DNA of 19,985 bases, from contig CAZXXS010000099.1 in NCBI GenBank assembly GCA_964644845.1, positions 1-19,985 of the forward strand, given 5' to 3'. The notes beneath the pieces were generated by a model, which saw only the letters and a list, made by a program, of their open reading frames with translations, was not told where the DNA came from and did not search any database. The DNA is from Geothermovivens sp964644845 (lineage in GTDB: Bacteria; Zhuqueibacterota; Zhuqueibacteria; Oleimicrobiales; Geothermoviventaceae). A program made the translations under genes and the position numbers. This document shows, one piece after another, positions 6,994 through 14,078 of the stretch. The stretch's first letter is position 1. Every line of letters begins with the position of its first letter.

Positions 6994-7439
6994 TTGCAGC
7001 TGAACAAACGCTGGTTGAACGTGGCTTCCGACTCACGGGCCAGCGCTACGAAGTGATTGAGCTGTTGCGGCGCACCGGCCGCCACATGACAGCGATGGAG
7101 ATCTACGAAAAACTCCGGGGTACCAGAAAGCGGGTGAGTCTCGCAACGGTGTACCGGACCCTGGCCATTCTGGAGGGACTTCGGATTGTGCGGCGGGTGG
7201 AGCTGCCGGACCACCCGGCGGTGTACGAACTGGTGGCGTCAAACGGAACAGTGAAGCCGCACGGTCACCTGGTTTGCACGCGCTGCGGAGCGGTTGAGGA
7301 TGTAGAACTGACGGCCTTGCCTGACGTGGACGAGCTGGGACGTCGTTTGGGTGCCGAGCGTGGGTTTCGCGTGTGCGACATCCAGGTGGTGGTCTACGGT
7401 CTGTGTGCTCGGTGCAGCGCGGAGGACGCGACGAATTGA
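6990..7439 (+). CDS. Fur-family metal-responsive repressor
   Basis: A 149-aa winged-helix regulator of the Fur/PerR/Zur family. The DNA-binding half carries RGFRLTGQRYEVIELL and the recognition-helix pattern VSLATVYRTLAIL. The metal half has H32, H75 and E80, an HGHLVC segment (H91, H93), and two CxxC pairs, C96/C99 and C139/C142, which form the structural zinc site of the family. The usual multi-His run is reduced to HGH. The metal sensed (Fe, Zn, Mn or peroxide) cannot be told from this sequence. The ATG was chosen because it overlaps the ferredoxin stop by 4 bases and aligns with usual Fur N-termini. The frame stays open upstream only because it overlies the RG-rich tail. Likely targets include the nearby transport genes, but I found no clear Fur box. 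Confidence 0.93.
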   Translation: MIAAEQTLVERGFRLTGQRYEVIELLRRTGRHMTAMEIYEKLRGTRKRVSLATVYRTLAILEGLRIVRRVELPDHPAVYELVASNGTVKPHGHLVCTRCGAVEDVELTALPDVDELGRRLGAERGFRVCDIQVVVYGLCARCSAEDATN

Positions 7440-7838
7440 GAAGGGCCATTTATTTTTACCCTCAGGCTGCGAACGAATCGCAGTTGCAGACGCGCGTCTC
7501 TGGCCTGCCGTGTTTTGACCTTCTCGTGTGGACGGACCGAACCAAAACGGGAGGCGGGCGAAGCTGTGCCTTCGGCGGTGTTCAGTGGACCCTGGGTGTG
7601 GCTTGGGTCGGCGGTCGGGTTTGGCCGGGCGTCCGCGGAAATTGGGCGGCGTACGGGCAGAAAGCTCGGTTCAACCGGCTGTAACCCGTCGTCAGGAAGC
7701 TTTTGCCTTTTTGGGGCGGGACCGGACGGTGCCGGTGAATTGGGCGCAAGATCGGGTTCCGAAAAGGTTTGGCCGGAAAAGAAGCGTTGTCGGTAAAGGA
7801 GGCGGCGGTACGCAAACAAACTCGTGCGGAGAGGAGCT
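7440..7838. other. Intergenic region before the 10TM exporter gene
   Basis: A 399-base gap. A T/A-rich patch follows the Fur stop (7448-7460) but has no strong hairpin. I looked for a yybP-ykoY manganese riboswitch, which often precedes manganese exporters, and did not recognise its conserved elements. No supported gene is present. Confidence 0.4.
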
Positions 7839-8867
7839 GTGGAAGCGATCTGGGGTGTCACGAAGCACGCGCTGACAATCACGCTGTTTGTGGCCGTGAT
7901 GATGCTCCTGGTGGACTACTTCAACGTGGTCACCCGGGGGCGTCTGACGTTGAGTCTGCGTGAGAGTCGGTGGAGGCAGTACGTGGTGGCGTCTTTTCTG
8001 GCCGCCACGCCAGGTTGCCTCGGGGCGTTCATGGACGTCTCGTTCTACGTGCACGGCATGATCTCGTTTGGCGCCATTGTGGGGGCCATGGTGGCCACTT
8101 CAGGTGACGAGGCTTTCGTGATGCTCGCCCTGTTTCCTGACAAGGCCCTGGTGCTTTTCGTGGGACTCTTTGCTCTTGGAATCGTCTTCGCGTGGTTTGT
8201 GGACTGGCTCGCGCCCAAACTGGGAATTCAGGCCTGCGAAGAGTGCCAACTCCAGCAAGTTCATCCTGCCCGGGCTTTCGAAGCCTTTTCGCGCGAGTAC
8301 CTGGCCGAAAACTTCGTGAGGATCTCGGCAGTGCGCGCGGCGCTGCTCGCGCTGGACGTTCTCGCTCTCGTCGCGGTGCTGCTGGGCTGGATCGGTCCCC
8401 AGGTGTGGAACTGGAAGCGCGTGACCTTTGCGGCCCTGCTCGGGATTTCGGCGGTCATCATTGGGAGCGCGACGGAGCACTACGTTCAGGAACACATCTG
8501 GAAACACATCGCGCGGAAGCACCTGTGGCGTGTCTTCCTCTGGTCTTTCTTCGCGATTCTGATTGTGGATGTCGGTCTGCGGATGTGGAATCTCGAGGCC
8601 TTTGTGGAGAAGCACCTGATGTGGGTGCTGTTGATCGCAGTCCTGGTTGGCATCGTGCCCGAGTCCGGGCCGCACCTGGTTTTTGTGATGCTTTTCGCGC
8701 GTGGCCTGGTGCCGCTTTCTGTGCTGGTGGCGAGTTCAATCGTGCAAGACGGACACGGTTTGCTGCCGCTTTTGTCGTACAGCGTTAAGGACTCCTTGCG
8801 TGTGAAGTTGTTCAATCTGGCTCTGGGTCTTCTTGTTGGGGCTGTGATGCTGGCCGCGGGTGTCTGA
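7839..8867 (+). CDS. 10TM heavy-metal exporter-like membrane protein (ArsP_2 type, putative Mn transporter)
   Basis: A 342-aa integral membrane protein with about ten hydrophobic segments in two related halves. The first half has the conserved MDVSFYVHG and SGDEAFVML stretches; the second has VGIVPESGPHLVFVM and SIVQDGHGLLPLLSYS. This pattern fits PF11449, annotated as a putative 10TM heavy-metal exporter or manganese transporter. The middle loop carries CEEC and several His. The buried Asp, Glu and His in the paired motifs are plausible ion-binding residues. The GTG at 7839 follows CGGAGAGGAG; an in-frame GTG five codons upstream lacks such a site. It lies downstream of the Fur-family gene and upstream of other metal genes, consistent with metal efflux. 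Substrate identity is not shown by the sequence. Confidence 0.85.
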   Translation: MEAIWGVTKHALTITLFVAVMMLLVDYFNVVTRGRLTLSLRESRWRQYVVASFLAATPGCLGAFMDVSFYVHGMISFGAIVGAMVATSGDEAFVMLALFPDKALVLFVGLFALGIVFAWFVDWLAPKLGIQACEECQLQQVHPARAFEAFSREYLAENFVRISAVRAALLALDVLALVAVLLGWIGPQVWNWKRVTFAALLGISAVIIGSATEHYVQEHIWKHIARKHLWRVFLWSFFAILIVDVGLRMWNLEAFVEKHLMWVLLIAVLVGIVPESGPHLVFVMLFARGLVPLSVLVASSIVQDGHGLLPLLSYSVKDSLRVKLFNLALGLLVGAVMLAAGV

Positions 8868-8877
8868 AACGGACCGT

Positions 8878-8910
8878 CTCTCACGTTGTGCCGCGCGCTC
8901 AGCGTGAGAG
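8878..8910 (+). other. Hairpin downstream of the exporter gene
   Basis: CTCTCACG (8878-8885) pairs perfectly with CGTGAGAG (8903-8910), and three further inner pairs (one G-U) are possible. It begins 10 bases after the exporter stop. No T-run follows, so it may be a processing or mRNA-stability element, or a Rho-type or weak terminator. Confidence 0.45.
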
Positions 8911-9061
8911 TTGAGAAGAAAAGGGAGCACGTTGCTTAGAGTCCGGGCGCAGCCCGACAGCCATTTCACGATTGCAGACCTGAGCCAACAAGAAGGTGCA
9001 GATGTCAGAAACGAGAGAGCTTCTGCACGGAAACAATTTTCAAATGGAGGAGGTGAGAGCG

Positions 9062-9304
9062 ATGCCGTTTGGAGATGGAACTGGACCGTTCGGAGGTGGC
9101 GGTGGTCGCGGCAGGGGGATGGGTCGAGGACGAGGGGGAGGTTTTGGCGGTGGACGTGGCATGGGTGGTGGTAATCGACCGGGGGCCGGCCCGGGTGGCA
9201 ACTGCGTGTGCCCGAACTGCGGGACCGTCGTACCACACGAGGTGGGTGTGCCGTGCTACACGATCAGTTGCCCAAAGTGCGGCACCAAGATGATCCGCCA
9301 GTAG
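9062..9304 (+). CDS. RG-rich miniprotein with C-terminal zinc ribbon
   Basis: An 80-aa protein in two parts. Residues 1-46 begin MPFGDGTGPFG, the classic opening of DUF5320-type small proteins, and continue as GGGRGRGMGRGRGGG repeats. Residues 47-80 form a compact six-Cys module: C48, C50, C53, C65, C70, C73, with two knuckles CPNCG and CPKCG, typical of a zinc ribbon or rubredoxin-like knuckle fold. The ATG follows GGAGGAGGTGAGAGCG. It sits between two metal transporter genes. The likely bound metal is Zn or Fe, but the target is unknown; nucleic-acid, protein or cluster binding are all possible. It shares its RG style with the 5267, 5767 and 6559 products. Confidence 0.85.
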   Translation: MPFGDGTGPFGGGGGRGRGMGRGRGGGFGGGRGMGGGNRPGAGPGGNCVCPNCGTVVPHEVGVPCYTISCPKCGTKMIRQ

Positions 9305-9370
9305 GACCGCGTGGCGTGTTGGCCGGTTCCGGTCGGAGAGCTGAAGAAACTACGGCGTTTGTGACCTGAA

Positions 9371-9412
9371 CCGAGGCGTGGGGCAGCGTGGTCGTTGGGG
9401 CCCACGCCTCGG
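9371..9412 (+). other. Perfect 12-bp stem-loop
   Basis: CCGAGGCGTGGG (9371-9382) is the exact reverse complement of CCCACGCCTCGG (9401-9412), with an 18-base loop. It lies 66 bases after the zinc-ribbon gene. No T-run follows, so it is not a standard intrinsic terminator. It could be a transcript-end stabiliser, a protein-binding site or part of a small RNA. Confidence 0.55.
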
Positions 9413-9824
9413 GACCGGCGAGACCGACAACTGCTTCCGATCTGGTGACTGACCGGCGGGGACACGGTGAGGTGCGCTCCGGGTGCGTTTTGACCGGCAG
9501 GGGAAGCGCTTGCCGGGGGAATGCGGTAGACGTGACCAGGGGAGCGCCCGAGGGCATGCCAAACCAGGGAAACCTCGACGCGCTTGAGTGTGTTGCGTAG
9601 ACCCCGTGCGTTGTCTGTCTGGCCCCTCGAACCGGAGTTGGGGAGTGCGGTGGTTGCGTAAGAGGTTTCGCGCACCGGGTAGCGGAGTTGGCCCGTCAGC
9701 GTTGCAACAAAGAGGCGGGTAACAAAAGGTAACGGGAAGCCTCTCGGAGGTGACTGCTGGAGAGAGGGGCGGGGACAGGGTCGGAGCTTGCAGGTGTTTC
9801 CCGGACGCACAGGGGAGCAAGGTG

Positions 9825-9842
9825 GAGCTGGGTGACCAGCTT
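9825..9842 (+). other. GNRA-tetraloop hairpin in the CDF-NifX leader
   Basis: AGCTGG and CCAGCT (9826-9831 and 9836-9841) pair around GTGA, a GNRA-type loop, with one more G-U pair outside. GNRA loops are common in structured RNAs, so a folded 5' leader is possible. A single short hairpin is weak evidence on its own. Confidence 0.3.
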
Positions 9843-9923
9843 AGGCGCGGATCCGGAAAAAGGTGGACCCAGGTACGGACGCAAGGGTGAGCCGCAAGAC
9901 GGGAGCCGAGTGGGAACAGGGTT

Positions 9924-11177
9924 GTGAAAACACTTCACCTTGAAAAAGCGGAGAGACTGGCGGCGCTGTCCGTGGCGCTGAACCTTTTTCTGGTTGGGTT
10001 GAAGTACGGACTGGCGCAAGCGAGCGGCAGCCGCGCTTTGATGGCTGACGCGGTGCACTCCCTGACGGACGTGGTTGCGTCGTTGAGCCTCCTTCTGGGG
10101 CTGCACGTGTCCAGGCGGAAGTCGCGACGCTTCCCGTACGGGCTCTACAAACTGGAGAACCTGGCTGCGCTGGTCACCTCGGGTCTCATTCTCTACGCCG
10201 CGTTCGAGATCCTGATGGACGCTCTGCACGCGCCGTCGGGACAGGCACTTCGGAATGTCCCACTGGGGATGGCTGGTGTCGCTTTGGCCACGCTTCTTGC
10301 GCTGCTTTTCTCGATTTACGAAGGCAAAATCGGTCGCGAGTTGCGATCGCCGGGACTCATTGCGGACGCAGCGCACGTTCGGACAGATGTGTTTTCGGAA
10401 CTGGTGATTTTGATCGGCCTGGCGGGTTCCCTGTTTCACCTCTCGCTCGACCGGGCGGCCGCGGTCATTGTTGTCCTTTTTGTGGCGCATTCGGGCATCG
10501 AAATCGCTGTGGATGCCGTGCGGGTGCTGCTCGACGCTTCGATCGAATTCTCGACCCTGGACAAAGTGAAGTCGATCATCCTGTCTGAGAAAGGCGTTGT
10601 AGAGGTGAAGAACCTGCTGGGTAGAAACGCAGGTCGCTACCGTTTCATCGAAGCGGAAATCGTAGTGCGTGAGAATCAGCTTGAGAAGGCTCACCGGTTG
10701 GCTGAGCGAATCGAGAATCGTATCAAAGAGGAGGTCGAGAACGTCGACCACGTTCTCATCCACTACGAGCCAGTTCGGAAGACCAGGCTGCTGTGCGCCG
10801 TCCCGCTGGACACGCGCGACGGGGGTGTGTCGGAACACTTTGGAGACGCTAACTACTTCGGTTTCTTCGAAGTGGATCTTGCTGAAGGTCGCGTGGTGTC
10901 GGAGAGCGTGGAGAGAAATCCGTACCTCAGTGTAGAGCGTGCCAAGGGCATTACGGTGGCGGAGTGGCTGGTTGAGAAAGGGGTAGACCGCGTTTACGCG
11001 CGAACCGAATTTCAAGGTCGCGGACCGGTGTACGTGTTCAGCGACGCGGGTGTGGAAATGTTTCGGACGGACGCGGCTCGACTGGAGGAGGTGATCCGGG
11101 AAGCGCTGGCCAGTCTGAAGCAGGAGGCGTCGGAGGTCGCTCGCGAGGAGCCGGGAACCCAGCATAAAGAAAGCTAA
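9924..11177 (+). CDS. CDF-family cation efflux transporter fused to a C-terminal NifX-like domain
   Basis: A 417-aa protein. Residues 1-about 205 are a cation diffusion facilitator membrane domain with six expected helices. Its metal site is visible as ADAVHSLTD (D42, H45, D49) and DAAHVRTD (D148, H151, D155). Residues about 207-275 are the cytoplasmic dimerisation domain (GVVEVKNLLGRNAGRYRFIE, then HVLIHYEP). Residues about 281-395 are a NifX/NafY-type domain: LCAVPLD, GGVSEHFGDANYFGFFEVD, NPY, and a GITVAEWLVEKGVDRVY helix-strand. CDF proteins export divalent metals (Zn, Fe, Mn, Co, Ni) by proton exchange. The extra domain may sense or dock a metal cluster. The HxxxD pairs in both helices resemble zinc-type CDFs, but the context favours iron or a mixed substrate. 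The GTG start has only a weak GGAACAGG site. Confidence 0.92.
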   Translation: MKTLHLEKAERLAALSVALNLFLVGLKYGLAQASGSRALMADAVHSLTDVVASLSLLLGLHVSRRKSRRFPYGLYKLENLAALVTSGLILYAAFEILMDALHAPSGQALRNVPLGMAGVALATLLALLFSIYEGKIGRELRSPGLIADAAHVRTDVFSELVILIGLAGSLFHLSLDRAAAVIVVLFVAHSGIEIAVDAVRVLLDASIEFSTLDKVKSIILSEKGVVEVKNLLGRNAGRYRFIEAEIVVRENQLEKAHRLAERIENRIKEEVENVDHVLIHYEPVRKTRLLCAVPLDTRDGGVSEHFGDANYFGFFEVDLAEGRVVSESVERNPYLSVERAKGITVAEWLVEKGVDRVYARTEFQGRGPVYVFSDAGVEMFRTDAARLEEVIREALASLKQEASEVAREEPGTQHKES

Positions 11178-11388
11178 CGAACAGGCTGGGCTCAGTCGGT
11201 GCGACGCCAGGGTGGTCCGGGTAGCGGTGAGCGGAGTTCCGTAGTGACGGCCGGAGGGGCGTTGACGGAAGGGACAACACGCTGCGGCTGCTGGAGCCCG
11301 AACCAGAAGCTGCCTGGGCCGCTCCACGAGGCCGTGCCAGCCGGAAAGGGCGGGTGCCTGGTGGCTGGACTTCGCAGGTTCTGAAGAC

Positions 11389-11409
11389 GCTCCGCAAAGC
11401 GGGCTTTTT
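11389..11409 (+). terminator. Probable intrinsic terminator between the CDF-NifX and feoAB genes
   Basis: GCTCCGC, loop AAA, GCGGGC, then TTTTT. The stem has six pairs with one bulged T. It lies about 210 bases beyond the CDF-NifX stop, which separates that unit from feoAB. Confidence 0.45.
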
Positions 11410-11508
11410 GGAACGGACCCGACGTGGCTTTCGCCGCGCCCAGTGGAAGCCTGGACCTTTTTGGGAGGTTGGGCGAGAAAAGAGGCGGTGCAGCAGGGTG
11501 GATTGTGT

Positions 11509-11536
11509 TTGGAATCTACGGGAAAAATGCTATTTT
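11509..11536 (+). promoter_or_regulatory. Possible vegetative promoter for feoAB
   Basis: TTGGAA (11509-11514), a 16-base spacer and TATTTT (11531-11536), with TGC directly before the -10. Each hexamer matches 4 of 6 consensus bases and the TG extension helps. It stands out as the most A/T-rich patch in this gap and follows the terminator candidate. Evidence is by eye only. Confidence 0.3.
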
Positions 11537-11696
11537 GGTCTCCTTTCGTGAAGCGGGCGAGTGGAAGAAAAGCCAGCGGTTTTGTGTTTAAATGCACGGC
11601 GTACGAAATGCCGAGGCGCCGCTCGTTCACGAGGGTAGTTAGCCGATTCTCACAACCTTTCGACGGAGAAGTTCTCACCCAGTTGGCACTGAGATC

Positions 11697-11921
11697 ATGA
11701 CTTTACTGGATGCGCATTCGGGGCAAACAGTCGTGGTGACCGACATCCTCGGGGGATGGGGTTCCCGACGGCGGCTCGCCGAGCTCGGGGTTTTCCCTGG
11801 GGCGCGACTGCGCGTGGTCAGTCACGCCGCTTTCGGGGGACCGCTTCTTGTTGACGTCGGTGGGCGCGTGGTGGCCGTCGGGCGAGGTGTAGCTGGAAAG
11901 GTGATTGTGAGGCCGGACTGA
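11697..11921 (+). CDS. feoA: FeoA, ferrous iron transport accessory protein
   Basis: A 74-aa SH3-like cytoplasmic protein, normal length for FeoA. The family pattern is clear: an initial beta strand with GQTVVVTDILGG, then RRRLAELGVFPGARLRVV, then GGPLLVDVGGRVVAVGRGVAGKVIV. FeoA interacts with FeoB and is needed for efficient Fe(II) uptake. The stop shares a base with the feoB start (TGATG), so the two are translationally coupled. No strong ribosome-binding site precedes the ATG, which is odd for the first gene of the pair. It is an ordinary single-copy FeoA and not fused. Confidence 0.95.
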   Translation: MTLLDAHSGQTVVVTDILGGWGSRRRLAELGVFPGARLRVVSHAAFGGPLLVDVGGRVVAVGRGVAGKVIVRPD

Positions 11922-13843
11922 TGACGATCGTCTTGGCTGGACAACCGAATGCCGGCAAAAGCACGATTTTCAACCTCATCGCCGGCGTCAAAGCGGCCAC
12001 GGCGAATTTTCCCGGTACGACGGTCAAGTACTCCGTCAGCCATGTGAAAATCGGCCAGGATGTTTGCGATTGCATCGACCTGCCCGGAACGTACTCGCTT
12101 CAGGCTTTGGATCTGGCGGAGGTTGAGGCCAGAGACTACCTTCTCACGAAGAAGCCCGACGTTGTCGTCAACGTGATCGACGCCTCACTGCTGTGTCGCA
12201 GTCTCGAGTTCACGTTGGAATTGCTCGAGCTCGAGCTGCCGATGGTGGTCTGTTTGAACATGATGGACGAGGCGGTTCGGAAGGGTTACCGGATCGACGT
12301 CAAGCGCTTGGAAGCGTTGCTTGGTGTCCCGGTAGTGACGGCCGTCGCGAGAACGGGTGAAGGAATTCGGCAGTTGTTTGTGACGGCGATTTGGGTGGCC
12401 AGAAGCAAGCGCAAACCGAAGCCACCGCGTTACCACCGGGATGTGGAGACAGCGATCGAAGCAATCGTCGGCGTCATTCAGGGGGAGTGTCGAAATCGTC
12501 TGGATCTACCGGAGCGTTTTGTTGCCATCAAGTTGCTCGAGCGCGATCCTCAAATCACTGAGAGAGTCAAAGAAGTCGCGCCAAAATGCTTGCCGCTGGT
12601 TGAAAGAGTAAGGGCAGGCCTGGAGCGACACGAGGGCCGGCCGTCGGACGAGATCATTCGGGCCGAGCGGCACGCCATGGCCTCGGACATCTTCGAAAAG
12701 GCTGTCAAAGTGGAGCACCCCAAGGTCGACATGCGCCAGCAGGTCGATCGGCTCCTTACGCATCGGTACTTCGGCTACGTTTTCCTGGCGCTGATCATCT
12801 ACGGCATCTTCTACTTTGTGTTTCGCGTGGGGGGCGCTCTGGAAGGGCCGCTGCTGGCGGCCTTCGACGATCTGAACCAGTGGTTGCAGGCCTCGCTCCA
12901 TTTGAATGGCATCTGGCAAGCGTTGACCGAGGGGCTCATCCAGGGGATCGCGGGTGGTTTCGGCATTGTTTTGCCGTACCTGATTCCTTTCTTGCTGGCC
13001 ATGTCGGCGCTGGAGGACATCGGATACCTTCCGCGGGCTGCGTTCCTGATGGACGCGTTCTTCCACCGCCTCGGGTTACACGGCAAGGCCATCATCCCCT
13101 TTGTGCTCGGCTACGGCTGCAACGTGCCCGCGGTGATGGCTACGCGGATCTTGGAGGAGGAACGCGACAGGATCACGGCAACGATCCTTTCGACGTTGGT
13201 GCCATGTTCGGCGAGAAATGCAATTGTTTTCGGATTGGTGGCCTACTACCTGGGACCCTGGGCGGCGGTGAGCATCTACGTGTTGAACATCGTCGTGATT
13301 GCTGCCGTGGGTAAGGGACTGAGCCGCTTCTTCCCGACCACGAGCCCCGGGCTGATTCTGGAGATCCCCCAGTACCGCTGGCCCTCACTCAGGGTCTTGC
13401 TTCTCAAGCTCTGGTTGCGCCTGCGCGAGTTCATCACGATTGCCTGGCCTCTTTTGATCGCTGGCAGCGTGGTGTTGAGTTTCATTCAATTCTACCGCTT
13501 GGACAAAATCCTGAACGATGTTTTCTCGCCCCTGACAGCTGCGTTGGGGCTTCCCGCAGTGGTCGGTGTAACGCTTGTCTTCGGAATCCTGCGGAAAGAG
13601 TTGTCACTGATCATGCTGGTACAAGCCCTGGGTACCACGAATGTGCCGGATGTACTAAGTGCCCAGCAAATCTTCGTGTTTACAGTGTTCGTGGTCTTCT
13701 ACTTTCCTTGTGTTTCCACGTTTGCTGCGATGGTGCGTGAAATCGGCTTACGCTGGTCGTTGTTCGGCGCCCTGCTCACGGTGGTGATTGCCACGATTCT
13801 CGGAGTGACGATCCGGCTGCTGTGGCCGCTCTTGGCCTTCTGA
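11921..13843 (+). CDS. feoB: FeoB, ferrous iron transporter
   Basis: A 640-aa protein. The N-terminal G domain has G1 GQPNAGKS (7-14), G3 DLPG (53-56) and G4 NMMD (113-116); an expected helical regulatory region (about 165-260) follows. The membrane part (about 285-640) contains two gate-type halves, with conserved GYLPRAAFLMD, GYGCNVPAVMATR, STLVPCSARNA and FGILRKELSLIML stretches. It takes up Fe(II) across the inner membrane, the main iron route in anaerobes. It is shorter than the E. coli protein, mainly in loops and at the C-terminus, but all core motifs are present. FeoC is not seen downstream. It is coupled to feoA by overlap and could be controlled by the Fur-family regulator at 6990. 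Confidence 0.97.
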   Translation: MTIVLAGQPNAGKSTIFNLIAGVKAATANFPGTTVKYSVSHVKIGQDVCDCIDLPGTYSLQALDLAEVEARDYLLTKKPDVVVNVIDASLLCRSLEFTLELLELELPMVVCLNMMDEAVRKGYRIDVKRLEALLGVPVVTAVARTGEGIRQLFVTAIWVARSKRKPKPPRYHRDVETAIEAIVGVIQGECRNRLDLPERFVAIKLLERDPQITERVKEVAPKCLPLVERVRAGLERHEGRPSDEIIRAERHAMASDIFEKAVKVEHPKVDMRQQVDRLLTHRYFGYVFLALIIYGIFYFVFRVGGALEGPLLAAFDDLNQWLQASLHLNGIWQALTEGLIQGIAGGFGIVLPYLIPFLLAMSALEDIGYLPRAAFLMDAFFHRLGLHGKAIIPFVLGYGCNVPAVMATRILEEERDRITATILSTLVPCSARNAIVFGLVAYYLGPWAAVSIYVLNIVVIAAVGKGLSRFFPTTSPGLILEIPQYRWPSLRVLLLKLWLRLREFITIAWPLLIAGSVVLSFIQFYRLDKILNDVFSPLTAALGLPAVVGVTLVFGILRKELSLIMLVQALGTTNVPDVLSAQQIFVFTVFVVFYFPCVSTFAAMVREIGLRWSLFGALLTVVIATILGVTIRLLWPLLAF

Positions 13844-14078
13844 GGCGCTGCCAGAGGATGCTTCGTGGTGTTGCGCGGCGGGACGGCCGAGGCTGTTTGT
13901 GGAACGCCCTGCCGAAACAAAGGGACTGCAGCACACCTAGTAGCACAAAGCAGCGTGGTTCTTTGTCGGGGTACCCGGGACCGGCTCGGGGAGCGCGCAT
14001 TGTGCTTGTCCGGGAGTTTTCTTGGTAAGCGTCGACGTGGGAAGTAGATTGGAAGAAGAATCAAGTCGGGGTGCGGAA

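Larger units (their letters stand above)
9305..9923. other. Long intergenic region/leader before the CDF-NifX gene
   Basis: A 619-base gap without a supported gene. It contains a perfect 12-bp hairpin (9371-9412) and a GNRA-capped hairpin (9825-9842) about 80 bases before the CDF start. Because some CDF genes are preceded by NiCo riboswitches, I compared the last 150 bases with that motif from memory and saw no convincing match. Confidence 0.4.
11178..11696. other. Intergenic region/leader before feoAB
   Basis: A 519-base gap. It holds a likely terminator at 11389-11409 and, near 11509-11536, a small A/T-rich island with TTGGAA, a 16-base spacer and TGCTATTTT (extended -10 style), a plausible feo promoter about 160 bases before feoA. 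I could not identify a Fur box. A TTGGCAC at 11683 lacks a -12 partner. No supported gene. Confidence 0.45.

Noticed and set aside
7440..7838. yybP-ykoY manganese riboswitch before the exporter
   Set aside because: The conserved loop elements were not seen; only the gene context suggested it.
9696..11678. 660-codon minus-strand open frame opposite the CDF-NifX gene
   Set aside because: It is the antisense of a clear CDF-NifX protein; its own translation has no family features and is rich in H, R and Q, as expected of a shadow frame.
11683..11689. TTGGCAC just before feoA
   Set aside because: No -12 element, and it lies only 7 bases from the start codon.
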